Assembly: GCF_016307205.1 (NCBI RefSeq)
Contig: NZ_JAEIJD010000001.1
Location: forward strand, 434,001-498,000
Length of the DNA: 64,000 bases
Source of the DNA: Pontibaca salina
GTDB taxonomy: Bacteria > Pseudomonadota > Alphaproteobacteria > Rhodobacterales > Rhodobacteraceae
Direction: 5' to 3'
Part shown: piece after piece, positions 55,505 to 64,000 of the stretch
Layout: every line of letters begins with the position of its first letter
How positions within the stretch are numbered: the first letter of the stretch is position 1
Notes under the pieces: model-generated
What the model was told of the DNA's origin: nothing
The model's input: the letters and a program-made list of their open reading frames with translations, nothing else
Database searches by the model: none
Translations under genes and position numbers: made by a program

Positions 55505-55524
55505 CTCATGCTCACCGGCATGAG
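55505..55524 (+). promoter_or_regulatory. Hairpin between binding-protein and permease genes
   Basis: CTCATGC-N6-GCATGAG, 13 bases after the binding-protein stop. Hairpins of this kind often let the binding protein be made in excess of the permease by protecting its mRNA or partly terminating transcription. The T-rich tail is weak. Confidence 0.5.
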
Positions 55525-55616
55525 CCTTTCGTCATTTTGACGGTCTTGCCTCCTTCGGGTTACACCTCGAGGGAGGCTGGACCGCCTTATCTTTTGCCCG
55601 TTGCGGAGCCTCGACC

Positions 55617-56288
55617 TTGGACATTACCTTTCAATTCGACTGGCAGGCTGCTTTCGCCTCGATCCCGTACCTTCTGAAAGGTATCCCCTACACGCTGCTG
55701 ATCTCGTTTGTTGGGTTGGCTATCGGCTTTGTCATCGGCATCATCTTTGGCTTGCTGCGCATATCCCCTGCGTTCTGGTTGCGCTGGCCTGCCATCGCTT
55801 ATATCGAGATCTTTCGCGGCACGCCGGTGCTGGTTCAGGTTCTGTTCATCTTTTATGGGCTGCCACAACTACTCGGCGGCCCAATCGATGCAATCACCGC
55901 CGGTATCGCCGCAATCGCGGTGAATTCGGGTGCCTATATCTCCGAGGTTGTCCGGGGCGGCGTGCAATCCATCGCCCGCGGCCAACGCGAGGCTGGGCTG
56001 TCGCTGGGCCTTTCGCGGGTGAAGACCTTTCGTTATGTGATCTGGCCCCAGGCCTTTCGCCGGATGATCCCTGCATTGGGCAATCAGGGCATCATCAGCA
56101 TCAAAGACACGTCACTGTTCGCCGTTATCGGGGTCGGTGAATTGGTCCGTCAGGGGCAGATCTACATCGCCACGACTTTTCGCGCGCTTGAAGTCTATTT
56201 GATGGTCGCCCTGCTCTATCTCGTTATCACCCTGACGCTGTCGCTCGCACTGCGGATGCTCGAACGCAAGGGGCTGGTGGGTCAATGA
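55617..56288 (+). CDS. Polar amino-acid ABC transporter permease (HisM/GlnP family)
   Basis: Inner-membrane permease of 223 residues with about five helices. The family motifs are [20 protein letters not shown] and the EAA loop [20 protein letters not shown], followed by [16 protein letters not shown]. It begins with TTG at 55617, preceded by GCGGAGCC at about 7 bases. Its stop overlaps the ATPase start (ATGA). A single permease gene implies a homodimeric channel. Confidence 0.92.
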   Translation: MDITFQFDWQAAFASIPYLLKGIPYTLLISFVGLAIGFVIGIIFGLLRISPAFWLRWPAIAYIEIFRGTPVLVQVLFIFYGLPQLLGGPIDAITAGIAAIAVNSGAYISEVVRGGVQSIARGQREAGLSLGLSRVKTFRYVIWPQAFRRMIPALGNQGIISIKDTSLFAVIGVGELVRQGQIYIATTFRALEVYLMVALLYLVITLTLSLALRMLERKGLVGQ

Positions 56289-57067
56289 AAAGAACTGACA
56301 CCATGAAGACTAACTCAACCGCCAAACCTATTGTGCGGATGGAGAAGCTGAACAAACATTTCGGTCCGCTACATGTTCTGAAGGATGTCGACCTGGCCGT
56401 TATCCCCGGCGAGGTTGTGGTCATCATCGGGGCGAGCGGCTCGGGCAAATCGACGTTGATTCGCTGCATCAACGGGCTGGAAGAATTCCAACAGGGGTAT
56501 CTTGACGTCGACGGCAAGGTTCTCAAACCGCACGGCAAGGCCAGTCAAGCCTTGCAGGAGATCCGCACCGAAGTCGGCATGGTGTTTCAGCAATTCAACC
56601 TGTTCCCGCATCTCAGCGTGCTCGAAAACGTGACGCTTGCCCCAAGGAAAGTCCGCCAGGCCAGCCGTGAAGAGGCGATGAATACCGCCCACCGGTTGCT
56701 CGAACGGGTCGGCATTGCCGATCAGGCCAGCAAATATCCGGCCCAGCTTTCGGGCGGCCAGCAACAACGTGTGGCGCTGGCCCGTGCGCTGGCGATGGAA
56801 CCGCGCCTAATGCTGTTCGACGAGCCGACATCAGCGCTCGATCCGGAAATGATCGGCGAGGTGCTTGATGCCATGCGCGAACTGGCCCGCGATGGCATGA
56901 CCATGGTCATTGTCACCCACGAGATGAACTTTGCGCGCGAGGTCGCCGATCGCGTGATCTATATCCATCAGGGTGAGATCATTGAGCAAGGCACGCCTGA
57001 TGAGGTCTTTGACAACCCGCAAAACGAGCGTACCCAGAGCTTCCTCTCCCGCGTTCTCACGCATTGA
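56285..57067 (+). CDS. Polar amino-acid ABC transporter ATP-binding protein
   Basis: Cytoplasmic ATPase of 260 residues that powers the importer. Walker A is [13 protein letters not shown], the signature [17 protein letters not shown], and Walker [16 protein letters not shown], followed by [20 protein letters not shown] typical of GlnQ/HisP. The ATG overlaps the permease stop. The strong hairpin 93 bases past its stop closes the unit. Confidence 0.95.
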   Translation: MKRTDTMKTNSTAKPIVRMEKLNKHFGPLHVLKDVDLAVIPGEVVVIIGASGSGKSTLIRCINGLEEFQQGYLDVDGKVLKPHGKASQALQEIRTEVGMVFQQFNLFPHLSVLENVTLAPRKVRQASREEAMNTAHRLLERVGIADQASKYPAQLSGGQQQRVALARALAMEPRLMLFDEPTSALDPEMIGEVLDAMRELARDGMTMVIVTHEMNFAREVADRVIYIHQGEIIEQGTPDEVFDNPQNERTQSFLSRVLTH

Positions 57068-57160
57068 CCCGACTCAGTGATGGCTGACGAACAGCAGATC
57101 ACCGGACTGGCTGTCGCGGCGTGGCTGTAAGTCTTTGCTTCGTGCAGCCAAAAACATTTA

Positions 57161-57192
57161 CGGGCTCCCGACGATCGATCGCCGGGAGCCCG
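57161..57192. terminator. Bidirectional terminator between ABC transporter and APC permease
   Basis: CGGGCTCCCG pairs perfectly with CGGGAGCCCG around a 12-base loop. It sits between the convergent transporter genes, 93 bases past one stop and 46 bases past the other, and could serve both strands. No long T tract is present. Confidence 0.7.
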
Positions 57193-57238
57193 CACTCTGA
57201 TCACAGCACCTGAGTTCAGCTGCTGTTCCTCCGCAATC

Positions 57239-58837
57239 TCACCCCAGCTGGAAGATCTGGTTTGAGATGAAGACCACTGCGATACCTGCGGCCAGTGTCA
57301 GATATGGCAGCATTCCGGCTTTGCGCACCGACAGGTCGGGATTGCCGCCAACCTTGAGGTCCTCGAGCATCTTGTCGGGGAATTCACCTTTATCCGTCAC
57401 GTAATGACGCCAGGCAAACACGGGCAGGATCAGCGCGATAGCGATACCCGCGGACAACAGCGTGCCCTTGCCCCAGACGTTGGCGCCCGCCCCCAATAGA
57501 ACGGCGTTCACAAACGACAGGAACCCACCGATCCACAGCATGATCGTCGGCGCTTTCCACGGACGGTGCGCATTGGCGTTATCGATCCGGTGGATCCAGC
57601 CTGCATGCAGGTTAAGGAAGTTGAACACCAGATAACAGCAGTTCGAGACCGCCAGAACGAACAGGTAGTCCGACATCATCAGCAATACGAGGTTAAAGAC
57701 CAAATCGGTCCACATCGCATTGGTCGGCGCGCCGTGGTGGTTGGCGTGCGACAGAAACCGTGGCAGCCAGCCATCGACCGACCCCTGGAACAGGGTGCGC
57801 GACGAGCCCGCCATCGATGTCATGATTGCCAGTGTCAAAGCCAGAAACAGCATCACCACCATCACACGGGTCACGATCGTGTTGCCCCCGGCGACCATAT
57901 TGGCCATCACCCCGGCCACCGCCGAACCGTCCTCGACGCCGGGCTGCAAGATGCCATCCACCCCGAGGAACCCCTGAAAGGCCAGCGGCACCACGGTGTA
58001 GATCAGGATACAGACCGCACCGGCTGCTAGGATTGCGCGCACCGTGTCCCGGCTGGGATCTCGGAACTCGCTTGTATAGCAGATCGCGGTCTCGAACGCA
58101 TAGGCCGACCAGGCCGCAATGAACAACCCGCCCAGGAACAGCGTCGTCCCCTCAATATCCCACGCCCCTGAAATCGGTACCAGCGGCACCAGGTTTTCGG
58201 CCAACACATCGCCCGACAGGATCGGCACAAAGCCCACGATCAACAGCGGGATCAGGACCGCCAATCCAATGATCGTCTGAACCTTCGCCGCTGCCGAGAT
58301 CCCCTTGTGCTGAATCGCGAATACGAGCAGCAAAATGATCGTGCCAGTGATTGAGGTGGCGTCGATCCGCAGCGACAGTTCTTCCTTGAGGAACCCAAGG
58401 TCAACCAGCGTGATCCGCCATTCATTAATGGCAGCGTCAGCACCAAATAACGCGGTCAGCAAATAGCCCGCGCCGAGACCGCCGCCAATCGCCAGAACTG
58501 GTGTCCAGGCCAGCCAGTTGCACCAAACCGACAGCGGCGCGACAAACTTGGAGTAGCGGATCCAGGCCGCCGCACCATAGACCGATGCGCCACCGGACTT
58601 GCTGGGAAACAGCCCGGCGATCTCGGCATAGACGAACGCCCCGAGAAACCCGAAGGACACCGAAAGTATCCAGATCACCCAAGACGGGTTGCCGACGGTG
58701 GCCGCGATGCCACCGATTGAAAACAACACCAGCGCCGGAACCCCTGACGCCATCCAGAACGCATCCTTCCAGCCAATGCTTCGATGCAAGCCGCCGGAGG
58801 CGTCTGCCACTTCGCCTTGTCCGCTAGTCGTACTCAT
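57239..58837 (-). CDS. APC family amino-acid/amine permease
   Basis: Inner-membrane symporter or exchanger of 532 residues with about twelve helices. The N-terminal signature GWKDAFWMASGVPALVLFSI and FVYAEIAGLFPSKSGGASVYG are typical of the amino-acid/polyamine/organocation superfamily. The substrate is not clear. ATG 58837 is chosen for AAGGAG at 7 bases; a GTG one codon earlier is possible. It is convergent with the ABC transporter. Upstream to etfA (58838-59136) lie about 300 bases with a terminator and no gene. Confidence 0.88.
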   Translation of the reverse strand: MSTTSGQGEVADASGGLHRSIGWKDAFWMASGVPALVLFSIGGIAATVGNPSWVIWILSVSFGFLGAFVYAEIAGLFPSKSGGASVYGAAAWIRYSKFVAPLSVWCNWLAWTPVLAIGGGLGAGYLLTALFGADAAINEWRITLVDLGFLKEELSLRIDATSITGTIILLLVFAIQHKGISAAAKVQTIIGLAVLIPLLIVGFVPILSGDVLAENLVPLVPISGAWDIEGTTLFLGGLFIAAWSAYAFETAICYTSEFRDPSRDTVRAILAAGAVCILIYTVVPLAFQGFLGVDGILQPGVEDGSAVAGVMANMVAGGNTIVTRVMVVMLFLALTLAIMTSMAGSSRTLFQGSVDGWLPRFLSHANHHGAPTNAMWTDLVFNLVLLMMSDYLFVLAVSNCCYLVFNFLNLHAGWIHRIDNANAHRPWKAPTIMLWIGGFLSFVNAVLLGAGANVWGKGTLLSAGIAIALILPVFAWRHYVTDKGEFPDKMLEDLKVGGNPDLSVRKAGMLPYLTLAAGIAVVFISNQIFQLG

Positions 58838-59093
58838 CACTAAACTCCTTGTTGGTTTAAACTGATCGTGCCACCGCCCTTGATAGGTTTTTATTGGTGA
58901 TTAATGCTGTCGATCTTGTGTTATTGGCCGCGTCTAATCTCACCCCTTTCACTTACTGGATGCCCGGAAATCACAGCAGGTAATCGACGGCAGCAGAGGC
59001 GTCGCTGCGACGATCGTCTTGGATATTTTTGATTTCCTGCATATTTTCGGCCATCAGCAACCGCATCCGTTCTTAAGCCATTTGTGTCAGTCC

Positions 59094-59128
59094 GGCGGAG
59101 GAAACACCGCTGGGGTGCCGCCTCCGCC
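59094..59128 (-). terminator. Hairpin after etfA
   Basis: GGCGGAGG at 59094-59101 pairs with CCTCCGCC at 59121-59128, with a second inner CACC/GGTG stem. It lies 9 bases past the etfA stop on the minus strand; the T tract is poor. The remaining bases to the APC gene contain no supportable gene. Confidence 0.6.
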
Positions 59129-59136
59129 AAATGGGT

Positions 59137-60090
59137 TCAGAAATGGTTTTCAAGCTCTTCGGCGATCTCGAACATATCGCCAACGATGCCGTATCGGGCA
59201 ATTGAGAAGATCGACGCTTCTGGGTCGGTGTTTACAGCAACGATGTTCTCGACATGTTTCATACCCCATTGGTGCTGGACCGAGCCCGACACCCCCATAG
59301 CGATATAGAGCTTGCAATTCGCGGCCAGTTGCCCGGATTGTCCCACCTGATGGGCCTTGGGCAGCCAGCCATTGTCGGCGATAGGGCGCGAACAGCCGAG
59401 CGTGGCCCCCATGTTTTCAGCCAGTTCCTGGAACTCTTCGACATTGCTCTCGTCGCCGACACCGCGTCCGATCGAGAGGATGAATTCGGCACCGCCAATA
59501 TCAATGCCACCGGCATCGGCGGGCGGCTTCCAGCCTTCGTGCGTGGTGGCCACATCAGCCTCGGGCGGGGCCATTTCGGTCACTTCTGGCGACCCCGAGC
59601 CAGCGGCCGGTTCGAACACATTCGTACGAACCGTCAACAGCACCGTTTCTTTTTCGGGAAAGTCGATGTCGACCAAAACCTTTTCGGCGTAGCCTGCGCG
59701 CGTGGCGACAAGCTCACCGTCCTCGACCTTCAGCCCCATCACGTCGGTGGCCAGGCCAGAGTCCAGCTTTACCGCAGCCGCAGGCGCAAAAGACCAGGCA
59801 TCAACCCCGTGGGCCACGGCGATCACGCTGGGTTTGCGCTCTTTGGCGAGTTCGACAATCACCGCCTCGGTCAAATCGGGCTGGAAATCATCCGTCGCCT
59901 TGACGGCGACCACTTCATCGACCCCGTCAACCGAAAGCGCCTGCACATGTGCCTGCGGATCCGCGGCAATGATGGCAACCGCCAATTTGTCATCCGCCTG
60001 TTTGATGCTTGTCAGTGCCGCGATGGTTTCCAGTGAGGTCTCGCGAAGCTCTCCGTCACGCTGCTCAGCAATAACAATCAGATTTGCCAT
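59137..60090 (-). CDS. etfA: Electron transfer flavoprotein alpha subunit
   Basis: FAD-binding subunit of a specialised electron transfer flavoprotein, 317 residues. The N-terminal domain starts MANLIVIAEQRDGELRETSL. The C-terminal FAD domain has ILSIGRGVGDESNVEEFQEL, HQVGQSGQLA, GVSGSVQHQWGM and AVNTDPEASIFSIA-RYGIVGD, all family landmarks. It receives electrons from a dehydrogenase and passes them on, here probably to the Fe-S membrane protein encoded upstream. It is 3 bases after etfB, and a hairpin follows. Sequence spacing suggests the DMG/sarcosine- or carnitine-type paralogue rather than the general beta-oxidation ETF (inference). Confidence 0.93.
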   Translation of the reverse strand: MANLIVIAEQRDGELRETSLETIAALTSIKQADDKLAVAIIAADPQAHVQALSVDGVDEVVAVKATDDFQPDLTEAVIVELAKERKPSVIAVAHGVDAWSFAPAAAVKLDSGLATDVMGLKVEDGELVATRAGYAEKVLVDIDFPEKETVLLTVRTNVFEPAAGSGSPEVTEMAPPEADVATTHEGWKPPADAGGIDIGGAEFILSIGRGVGDESNVEEFQELAENMGATLGCSRPIADNGWLPKAHQVGQSGQLAANCKLYIAMGVSGSVQHQWGMKHVENIVAVNTDPEASIFSIARYGIVGDMFEIAEELENHF

Positions 60091-60093
60091 AGT

Positions 60094-60879
60094 TTACATT
60101 CCCCGCAATTCTTTGATGATTTCGGCAAGCCGCGTCGCCTGCTCGGCAGCGGAACCGGTGATCAATTCGGCCTGTCCTTTTTCCGGCGCATACATGCGTC
60201 GGACCCGCGATGCCGATGTGACCCCGTCAGCAGCAAGGCCCAGATCGTCCAGCGTCAACTCGTCCACCGGCTTTTGCTTGGCCTGCTTGATGCCGCGCAG
60301 CGATGCATAGCGCGGCTCATTGATGCCTAGCTGGATGGACAGCACCGCCGGACAACGGACCGTCATGATCTCTTCAAGGCCACCCTCAAGTTCGCGCCGC
60401 AATGTCGCGGTGTCCGAGCCCGGCGAATATTCCAGATTGCAGACCACGGCGGCATGAGGCCACCCCAACAATCCGGCCAGCGCCATTCCGGTCACAGCCG
60501 AGCCAAAATCTGCCGACTGAGCGCCGGTAAAGACCATATCGGGCTTTTCGCGTTCAACGACTTTCGCCAGCACCTTAGCGACCGCGATTCCATCCGCGTC
60601 GGCAAGTGACTCATCCCAGATACGAATCCCGCGATCTGCCCCCTTCGCAAGCGCCGTGCGCAAGGCGTCATCGGTATCCTCGTTCCCGACCGTGACAATG
60701 ACCACTTCGGCATCGTCGCCAGCTGCCTCCTTGATCAGCAGCGCCTCCTCAACCGAGTAATGGTCAAACTCGTTGAGATCTTCCTCGAAGAAGTCTTCGT
60801 CGACATCACGACCGTCATCGCGCAACTCGAACTCGTCGTCGAGCGCGGCAACTTGTTTTACCGTTACCAGTATTTTCAT
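60094..60879 (-). CDS. etfB: Electron transfer flavoprotein beta subunit
   Basis: Partner of EtfA, 261 residues. The start KILVTVKQVAALDDEFELRD and DEDFFEEDLNEFDHYSVEEA, then VVIVTVGNEDTDDALRTALA, DMVFTGAQSADFG and RCPAVLSIQLGINEPRYASL match EtfB, but the acidic insert near residues 24-40 is more typical of the specialised ETF groups. GGAGTGGAG lies 8-16 bases before the ATG. It sits after the repeat protein and before etfA. Confidence 0.93.
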   Translation of the reverse strand: MKILVTVKQVAALDDEFELRDDGRDVDEDFFEEDLNEFDHYSVEEALLIKEAAGDDAEVVIVTVGNEDTDDALRTALAKGADRGIRIWDESLADADGIAVAKVLAKVVEREKPDMVFTGAQSADFGSAVTGMALAGLLGWPHAAVVCNLEYSPGSDTATLRRELEGGLEEIMTVRCPAVLSIQLGINEPRYASLRGIKQAKQKPVDELTLDDLGLAADGVTSASRVRRMYAPEKGQAELITGSAAEQATRLAEIIKELRGM

Positions 60880-60905
60880 GTTAGTGCTCCACTCCTATTG
60901 CTTTT

Positions 60906-62267
60906 TCAGGTTTGGGTTGCGGCGGTGCGCGCCAGATTTGCCGCAGCGGCAAAGCGCACTTGTGGCTCTGGGTCCTCCAGCAGACGCTCGGCGAGTAGTG
61001 CCGTCAGATCTTTGCGGCTGGCCAGGGTCGCGCGGTTCAACGGATAGGTATCGTCGGCCAGTACGGCGAGAGCCTCCTGGGGTGCCGCTCGATTGAAGGC
61101 AACCGAGCGGCGCACATCCTTGTCTTGGTGGCGGGCGATTACCAAAAGCTGCTCGGGCGGCGTGCGCGGATTACGCCCCAAGGCCCCCAGCACGTCACGG
61201 TCACCGTCATCAAGCAGTGCCGCAATCGCCTTGTCAGGGGCGTCCTCGCAAAGCGCCACACCGGCGCGCACCCAAGATTCCGGGTCGGCTGCGAGGGCGG
61301 AAAGGATATCCGGTGGACAGGCCGGGTTGCGGGCAACACTGCGCCGCACAGCGGCCGCAGGATCTTTGGCCAATTGTTCCAGCAACTCGGCCGGCACGTC
61401 CGAATTGCGCGCGATCCAGCGCCGGACCCAGTCGTCTGGGTCAGCCGCCAGCCGCGCGATTACAGCCTCGAGAAGCCGGGTGCGGCGGGCAAACAAGCGC
61501 CGAACCTTGGCCGAAGGATCGTCGGCATCGTCAAGCTGCTCGCCCGAAATTGCGGTATTGCGCACCGCGGCCCCGCGCACCTGCTCATCGGGATCCTCCA
61601 GCAGACGCATCAGCATCGCTTCGGGCAGCGCCGGATTGGAAGCGCATTTGCGGCGAATAAGTGCATCATCCGACGTTTCGGCTTGGGAAAGGATCTCGGG
61701 CGGGCAGCCCGGATGCGCGGCGACATCCGCGCGCACCCATGCGTCCCCCACATGCCAGAGTTGTTGCAGGGTCGCGGCATCCGCATTGGGGGCAGCCGCG
61801 ACATTGCGCGCGATCAACCCGTCGTCTTCGATGGCGAGAGCGGCGACGATCTCGGTTGTTGCGACAGCATTGCCCGATACCGCGCGCCGGACCTCGATCG
61901 AATTGTCCTGTGCGAGCTGGGTCAAAAGCTCCCCCGCGTGGGCATGTGCGGCGATATAACGGCGAACACGCGCCGGTGGGTTCCCTGCCAGTAGCCGCGC
62001 AAGTGCATCCGCCGGCGTGGCCGGGTTTTTGGCCAATCGCAGGACCAGCGCCGCATCCGCCTCGCGCGAAAGCAGTTCGAGCAACCCTGCTGGCGCATAG
62101 GGCGCAGCGGCCACGATCAACCGCTGGCGCCGCGTGCCAAGGGCAATATCCTGCAACATGGCCCGCTCTTCATCGCCCATATGGTCATAGGCTCCGAGTG
62201 CGGCGTAGGGGTCGCCCAATGCTACAAGGCGGCTGATCAGCGCATCGGCGGCACTTACGAAAGCCAT
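60906..62267 (-). CDS. HEAT/LRV-type repeat protein associated with ETF
   Basis: 453-residue protein that is nearly all helical repeats of about 24 residues. The recurring unit is NPACPPDILSALAADPESWV, with the pattern N-P-x-x-P-x-x-L-L-x-x-L-A-x-D-P-x-x-x-V-R, found from about residue 60 to the end. This is the leucine-rich variant (LRV)/HEAT layout, a solenoid likely to bind a partner protein. Unlike the Azotobacter LRV protein it has no N-terminal Cys cluster. ATG 62267 has CGGAGAG 8-14 bases upstream and is preferred to the in-frame TTG at 62294. It lies between the Fe-S oxidoreductase and etfB in the same operon, so it may be their assembly factor (inference). Confidence 0.82.
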   Translation of the reverse strand: MAFVSAADALISRLVALGDPYAALGAYDHMGDEERAMLQDIALGTRRQRLIVAAAPYAPAGLLELLSREADAALVLRLAKNPATPADALARLLAGNPPARVRRYIAAHAHAGELLTQLAQDNSIEVRRAVSGNAVATTEIVAALAIEDDGLIARNVAAAPNADAATLQQLWHVGDAWVRADVAAHPGCPPEILSQAETSDDALIRRKCASNPALPEAMLMRLLEDPDEQVRGAAVRNTAISGEQLDDADDPSAKVRRLFARRTRLLEAVIARLAADPDDWVRRWIARNSDVPAELLEQLAKDPAAAVRRSVARNPACPPDILSALAADPESWVRAGVALCEDAPDKAIAALLDDGDRDVLGALGRNPRTPPEQLLVIARHQDKDVRRSVAFNRAAPQEALAVLADDTYPLNRATLASRKDLTALLAERLLEDPEPQVRFAAAANLARTAATQT

Positions 62268-62290
62268 GACCAGTCTCTCCGTACGCCCAT

Positions 62291-64000
62291 TCAAGCGGCC
62301 CCGACCGGTTCCGGCTTGGATGCGCCGCCATCGTCAGGATCGGGTTGGTCAATCGGACCCATCGCTTCTGCAACCAGTTCGATCAGTTCCATCACACGGA
62401 AATTATCTTCGTTTCCGGTGCCCTTTACCCCATCTTCCATCATGTTCAGGCACTTGGGGCAGTTGACCACGAGCACATCCAGCCCTTCGATGGCCGAGGC
62501 CTCGGTGGCGCGCAGTTCCGCAGGTTTTTTCATCTCGGGCGGATCAGGCAACCAGATTCGACCCCCGCCCGCACCGCAACAGAACGAGTTATCGCGGTTG
62601 CGCGGCATTTCGATAAGATCCACATCCAACTGCCCTAACACTTGGCGCGGCGGCTCCACATCCCCGTTGATGCGGCCAAGGTGGCAGGGATCGTGAAAGG
62701 TCACCCGATAATCCAGATCAACCGGCATCGCGACTTTGCCCTCACGGATCAGCCGCTCAAGCATGGAACTGGCATGCTCGATTATGTAATTGCCGCCAAA
62801 TTCGGGATACTCGTTCTTCACCGTGTTGTAAGTATGCGGATCTGTTGTGACGATGGTCTTGAAGTCGCAACTGTCCAGAAGTTCGATATTCGCTTCGGCC
62901 AGCGCCTGGAACAGCCCTTCTTCGCCAACGCGGCGCACGTCATTGCCGGCGGTCTGCTCGTCCTCGTATAGGATACCGAAATCGATGCCGGCAGCGTGCA
63001 GAATACGTGCAAAGGCGACAGTCACCTTTTGCGAGCGCGGATCAAGGGACGCATAATCCCCGACATACCACAGAACGTCTACCGGCTCCTTGCGCGCATC
63101 CTTCACCTTGAAGTCCAGTTGTCGTGCCCAGCGGGGCCGCTTGCGCTTGGATTCGCTCATCGAATTGCCCGATTTCTGAAGACTTTGCAGCGTCGGCTGC
63201 AGCATCGGGTCAAATTCGCCCTCTTCGACCAGCGCGCGGCGCATTTCCACGATCATCGGCAGATGTTCGATTCCCACCGGACAGATCTCGATACAGGCGG
63301 CACATGTCCGGCAAGACCACAAGGTTTCAGGCCGGATCATGTTGGGCCCATCCCCGATCACCTGCACCGGTTCAGCGGGCATCGTGGCACCTGAAAACGT
63401 GTCCTTCGACAGTTCACGCAGGCTCAGCACCAGATCACGGGGGGACAGCGGGTAGCCACCGGCATTGGCCGGGCAGGCCTCATGGCATTTGCCGCATTTG
63501 GTACAGGCATCAAAGTGAAGCAAATATTTGTCGCTAAAATCGCCAAGATGATTGACCCCGATATGTTCGGCGTCGACATCGGCGGATGGCATCCGGCGCT
63601 TGCCATCGGGATCGCGCGCCATCAGCGACCCCATGGCGGTAAAGATGTGCTGCACCTTGGTGTAAGGAATGAGCGCGATGAAGGTGAGCGCCAGAATCCC
63701 GTGGAACCACCACAGGCCCATGCGCAGATCACCGCCGCCTTCTGGGCTGAGGCCGAGCCCCATCATCACATAGGAGATCACGGTACCGACCGGTGCGTGC
63801 CAGCGCACGTCCCAAACCATTGGGTCGTTCTGCAACCAGACCACCCGCGCAGCCTCAAGCAAGAACCCGGTAATGGCAATGATGATCAGCGTCCAGAGAA
63901 ACGCCCAGTCTTCACGCCGATAATCCGACCGATCAAAATCGGGGTCGCCCGGCGCGCGATCGGGTCGGGTGTAATCCAGCTTGGGCAAGGCCAGCCATTT
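62291..64000 (-). CDS. Membrane Fe-S oxidoreductase, DgcB/EtfD-like (5' end outside window)
   Basis: Integral membrane iron-sulfur protein that probably passes electrons from ETF or a dehydrogenase to quinone. The visible part is about 570 residues and the frame is still open at the right edge (reads K-W-L-A-L before the TTG at 63988), so the N-terminus is missing. Two or three membrane helices (LWTLIIIAITGFLLEAA, WWFHGILALTFIALIPY) are followed by two 4Fe-4S motifs, CTKCGKCHEACP and CRTCAACIEICP, and by two C-terminal CCG domains (DPCHLGR, FCCGAGGG, NCPKC), as in DgcB of dimethylglycine demethylation, mycobacterial EtfD and HdrD. The next genes are the repeat protein and etfBA. Confidence 0.9.
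   Translation of the reverse strand, partial: KWLALPKLDYTRPDRAPGDPDFDRSDYRREDWAFLWTLIIIAITGFLLEAARVVWLQNDPMVWDVRWHAPVGTVISYVMMGLGLSPEGGGDLRMGLWWFHGILALTFIALIPYTKVQHIFTAMGSLMARDPDGKRRMPSADVDAEHIGVNHLGDFSDKYLLHFDACTKCGKCHEACPANAGGYPLSPRDLVLSLRELSKDTFSGATMPAEPVQVIGDGPNMIRPETLWSCRTCAACIEICPVGIEHLPMIVEMRRALVEEGEFDPMLQPTLQSLQKSGNSMSESKRKRPRWARQLDFKVKDARKEPVDVLWYVGDYASLDPRSQKVTVAFARILHAAGIDFGILYEDEQTAGNDVRRVGEEGLFQALAEANIELLDSCDFKTIVTTDPHTYNTVKNEYPEFGGNYIIEHASSMLERLIREGKVAMPVDLDYRVTFHDPCHLGRINGDVEPPRQVLGQLDVDLIEMPRNRDNSFCCGAGGGRIWLPDPPEMKKPAELRATEASAIEGLDVLVVNCPKCLNMMEDGVKGTGNEDNFRVMELIELVAEAMGPIDQPDPDDGGASKPEPVGAA

Overview
The window is chromosomal DNA from an alphaproteobacterium, most likely a marine Rhodobacterales (Roseobacter group) member. 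I infer this from the GC-rich sequence, the ethylmalonyl-CoA pathway genes, the SspB-alpha, TIGR02302 and HvrA-like H-NS families, the LuxR/LuxI pair with a CtrA-type site, and the sucCDAB-lpd order with a two-lipoyl SucB. There is no sign of phage, plasmid, insertion sequence, CRISPR, rRNA or tRNA. Genes are dense, often overlap by 1-4 bases, and look vertically inherited. The first gene (NifU-like) is cut by the left edge and the last (membrane Fe-S oxidoreductase) by the right edge.

Layout. 1-3.3 kb: NifU-type scaffold, tsaB, rimI, a TauE/SafE permease and its TIGR02186 partner. 3.3-6.6 kb (minus): a quorum-sensing block, small ORF-luxR-luxI, followed by a RecD-like helicase. 6.7-11.7 kb: crotonyl-CoA carboxylase/reductase, a PlsB-like acyltransferase and ethylmalonyl-CoA mutase. 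11.8-13.8 kb: H-NS-like regulator, ornithine decarboxylase, a small Cys-rich membrane protein. 13.9-17.7 kb: sdhCDAB on the minus strand. 17.9-21 kb: PACE-type efflux protein facing the operon mcl2-nnrU-DUF1737-mch. 21.4-32.6 kb: mdh, a coiled-coil membrane protein, then sucC-sucD-sucA-sucB-MAPEG-lpd. 32.6-42.2 kb: plsC, ftsX, ftsE, a zinc-ribbon protein, TIGR02302, lysA, DUF2834, a tiny lipoprotein, argH, and a thioredoxin-like protein. 42.4-47.4 kb: tag, phaA-phaB, DUF465, DUF2007, polyprenyl diphosphate synthase. 47.6-54.5 kb: topA, scoAB, a small GNAT, sspB, fumC, DUF4169, a ribbon-helix-helix protein. 54.7-57.1 kb: a polar amino-acid ABC transporter. 57.2-64 kb (minus): an APC permease and a specialised etfB-etfA set with a HEAT/LRV-repeat protein and an Fe-S membrane oxidoreductase.

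How the genes fit together. Much of the window is one theme, acetyl-CoA and C4 metabolism: TCA enzymes (sdh, mdh, suc, fumC), four ethylmalonyl-CoA-pathway enzymes (ccr, ecm, mch, mcl2), the PHB entry enzymes (phaA, phaB) and ketone-body activation (scoAB). PhaA and PhaB make 3-hydroxybutyryl-CoA, which leads either to PHB or through crotonyl-CoA, Ccr and Ecm to C4/C5 intermediates and then to malate and succinate, which the TCA genes handle. The right-end ETF set probably delivers electrons from a dehydrogenase (perhaps for methylated amines, inferred) to the quinone pool.

The most interesting non-coding signals are a perfect CtrA-type site in front of the quorum-sensing block, a two-palindrome operator-like element before sucC, a 14-bp palindrome before mcl2, and a PhaR-like dyad before phaA. 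I did not find a clearly undescribed multi-gene system. The best candidates for new biology are the small ORF overlapping luxR and the ETF/repeat-protein/Fe-S cluster.
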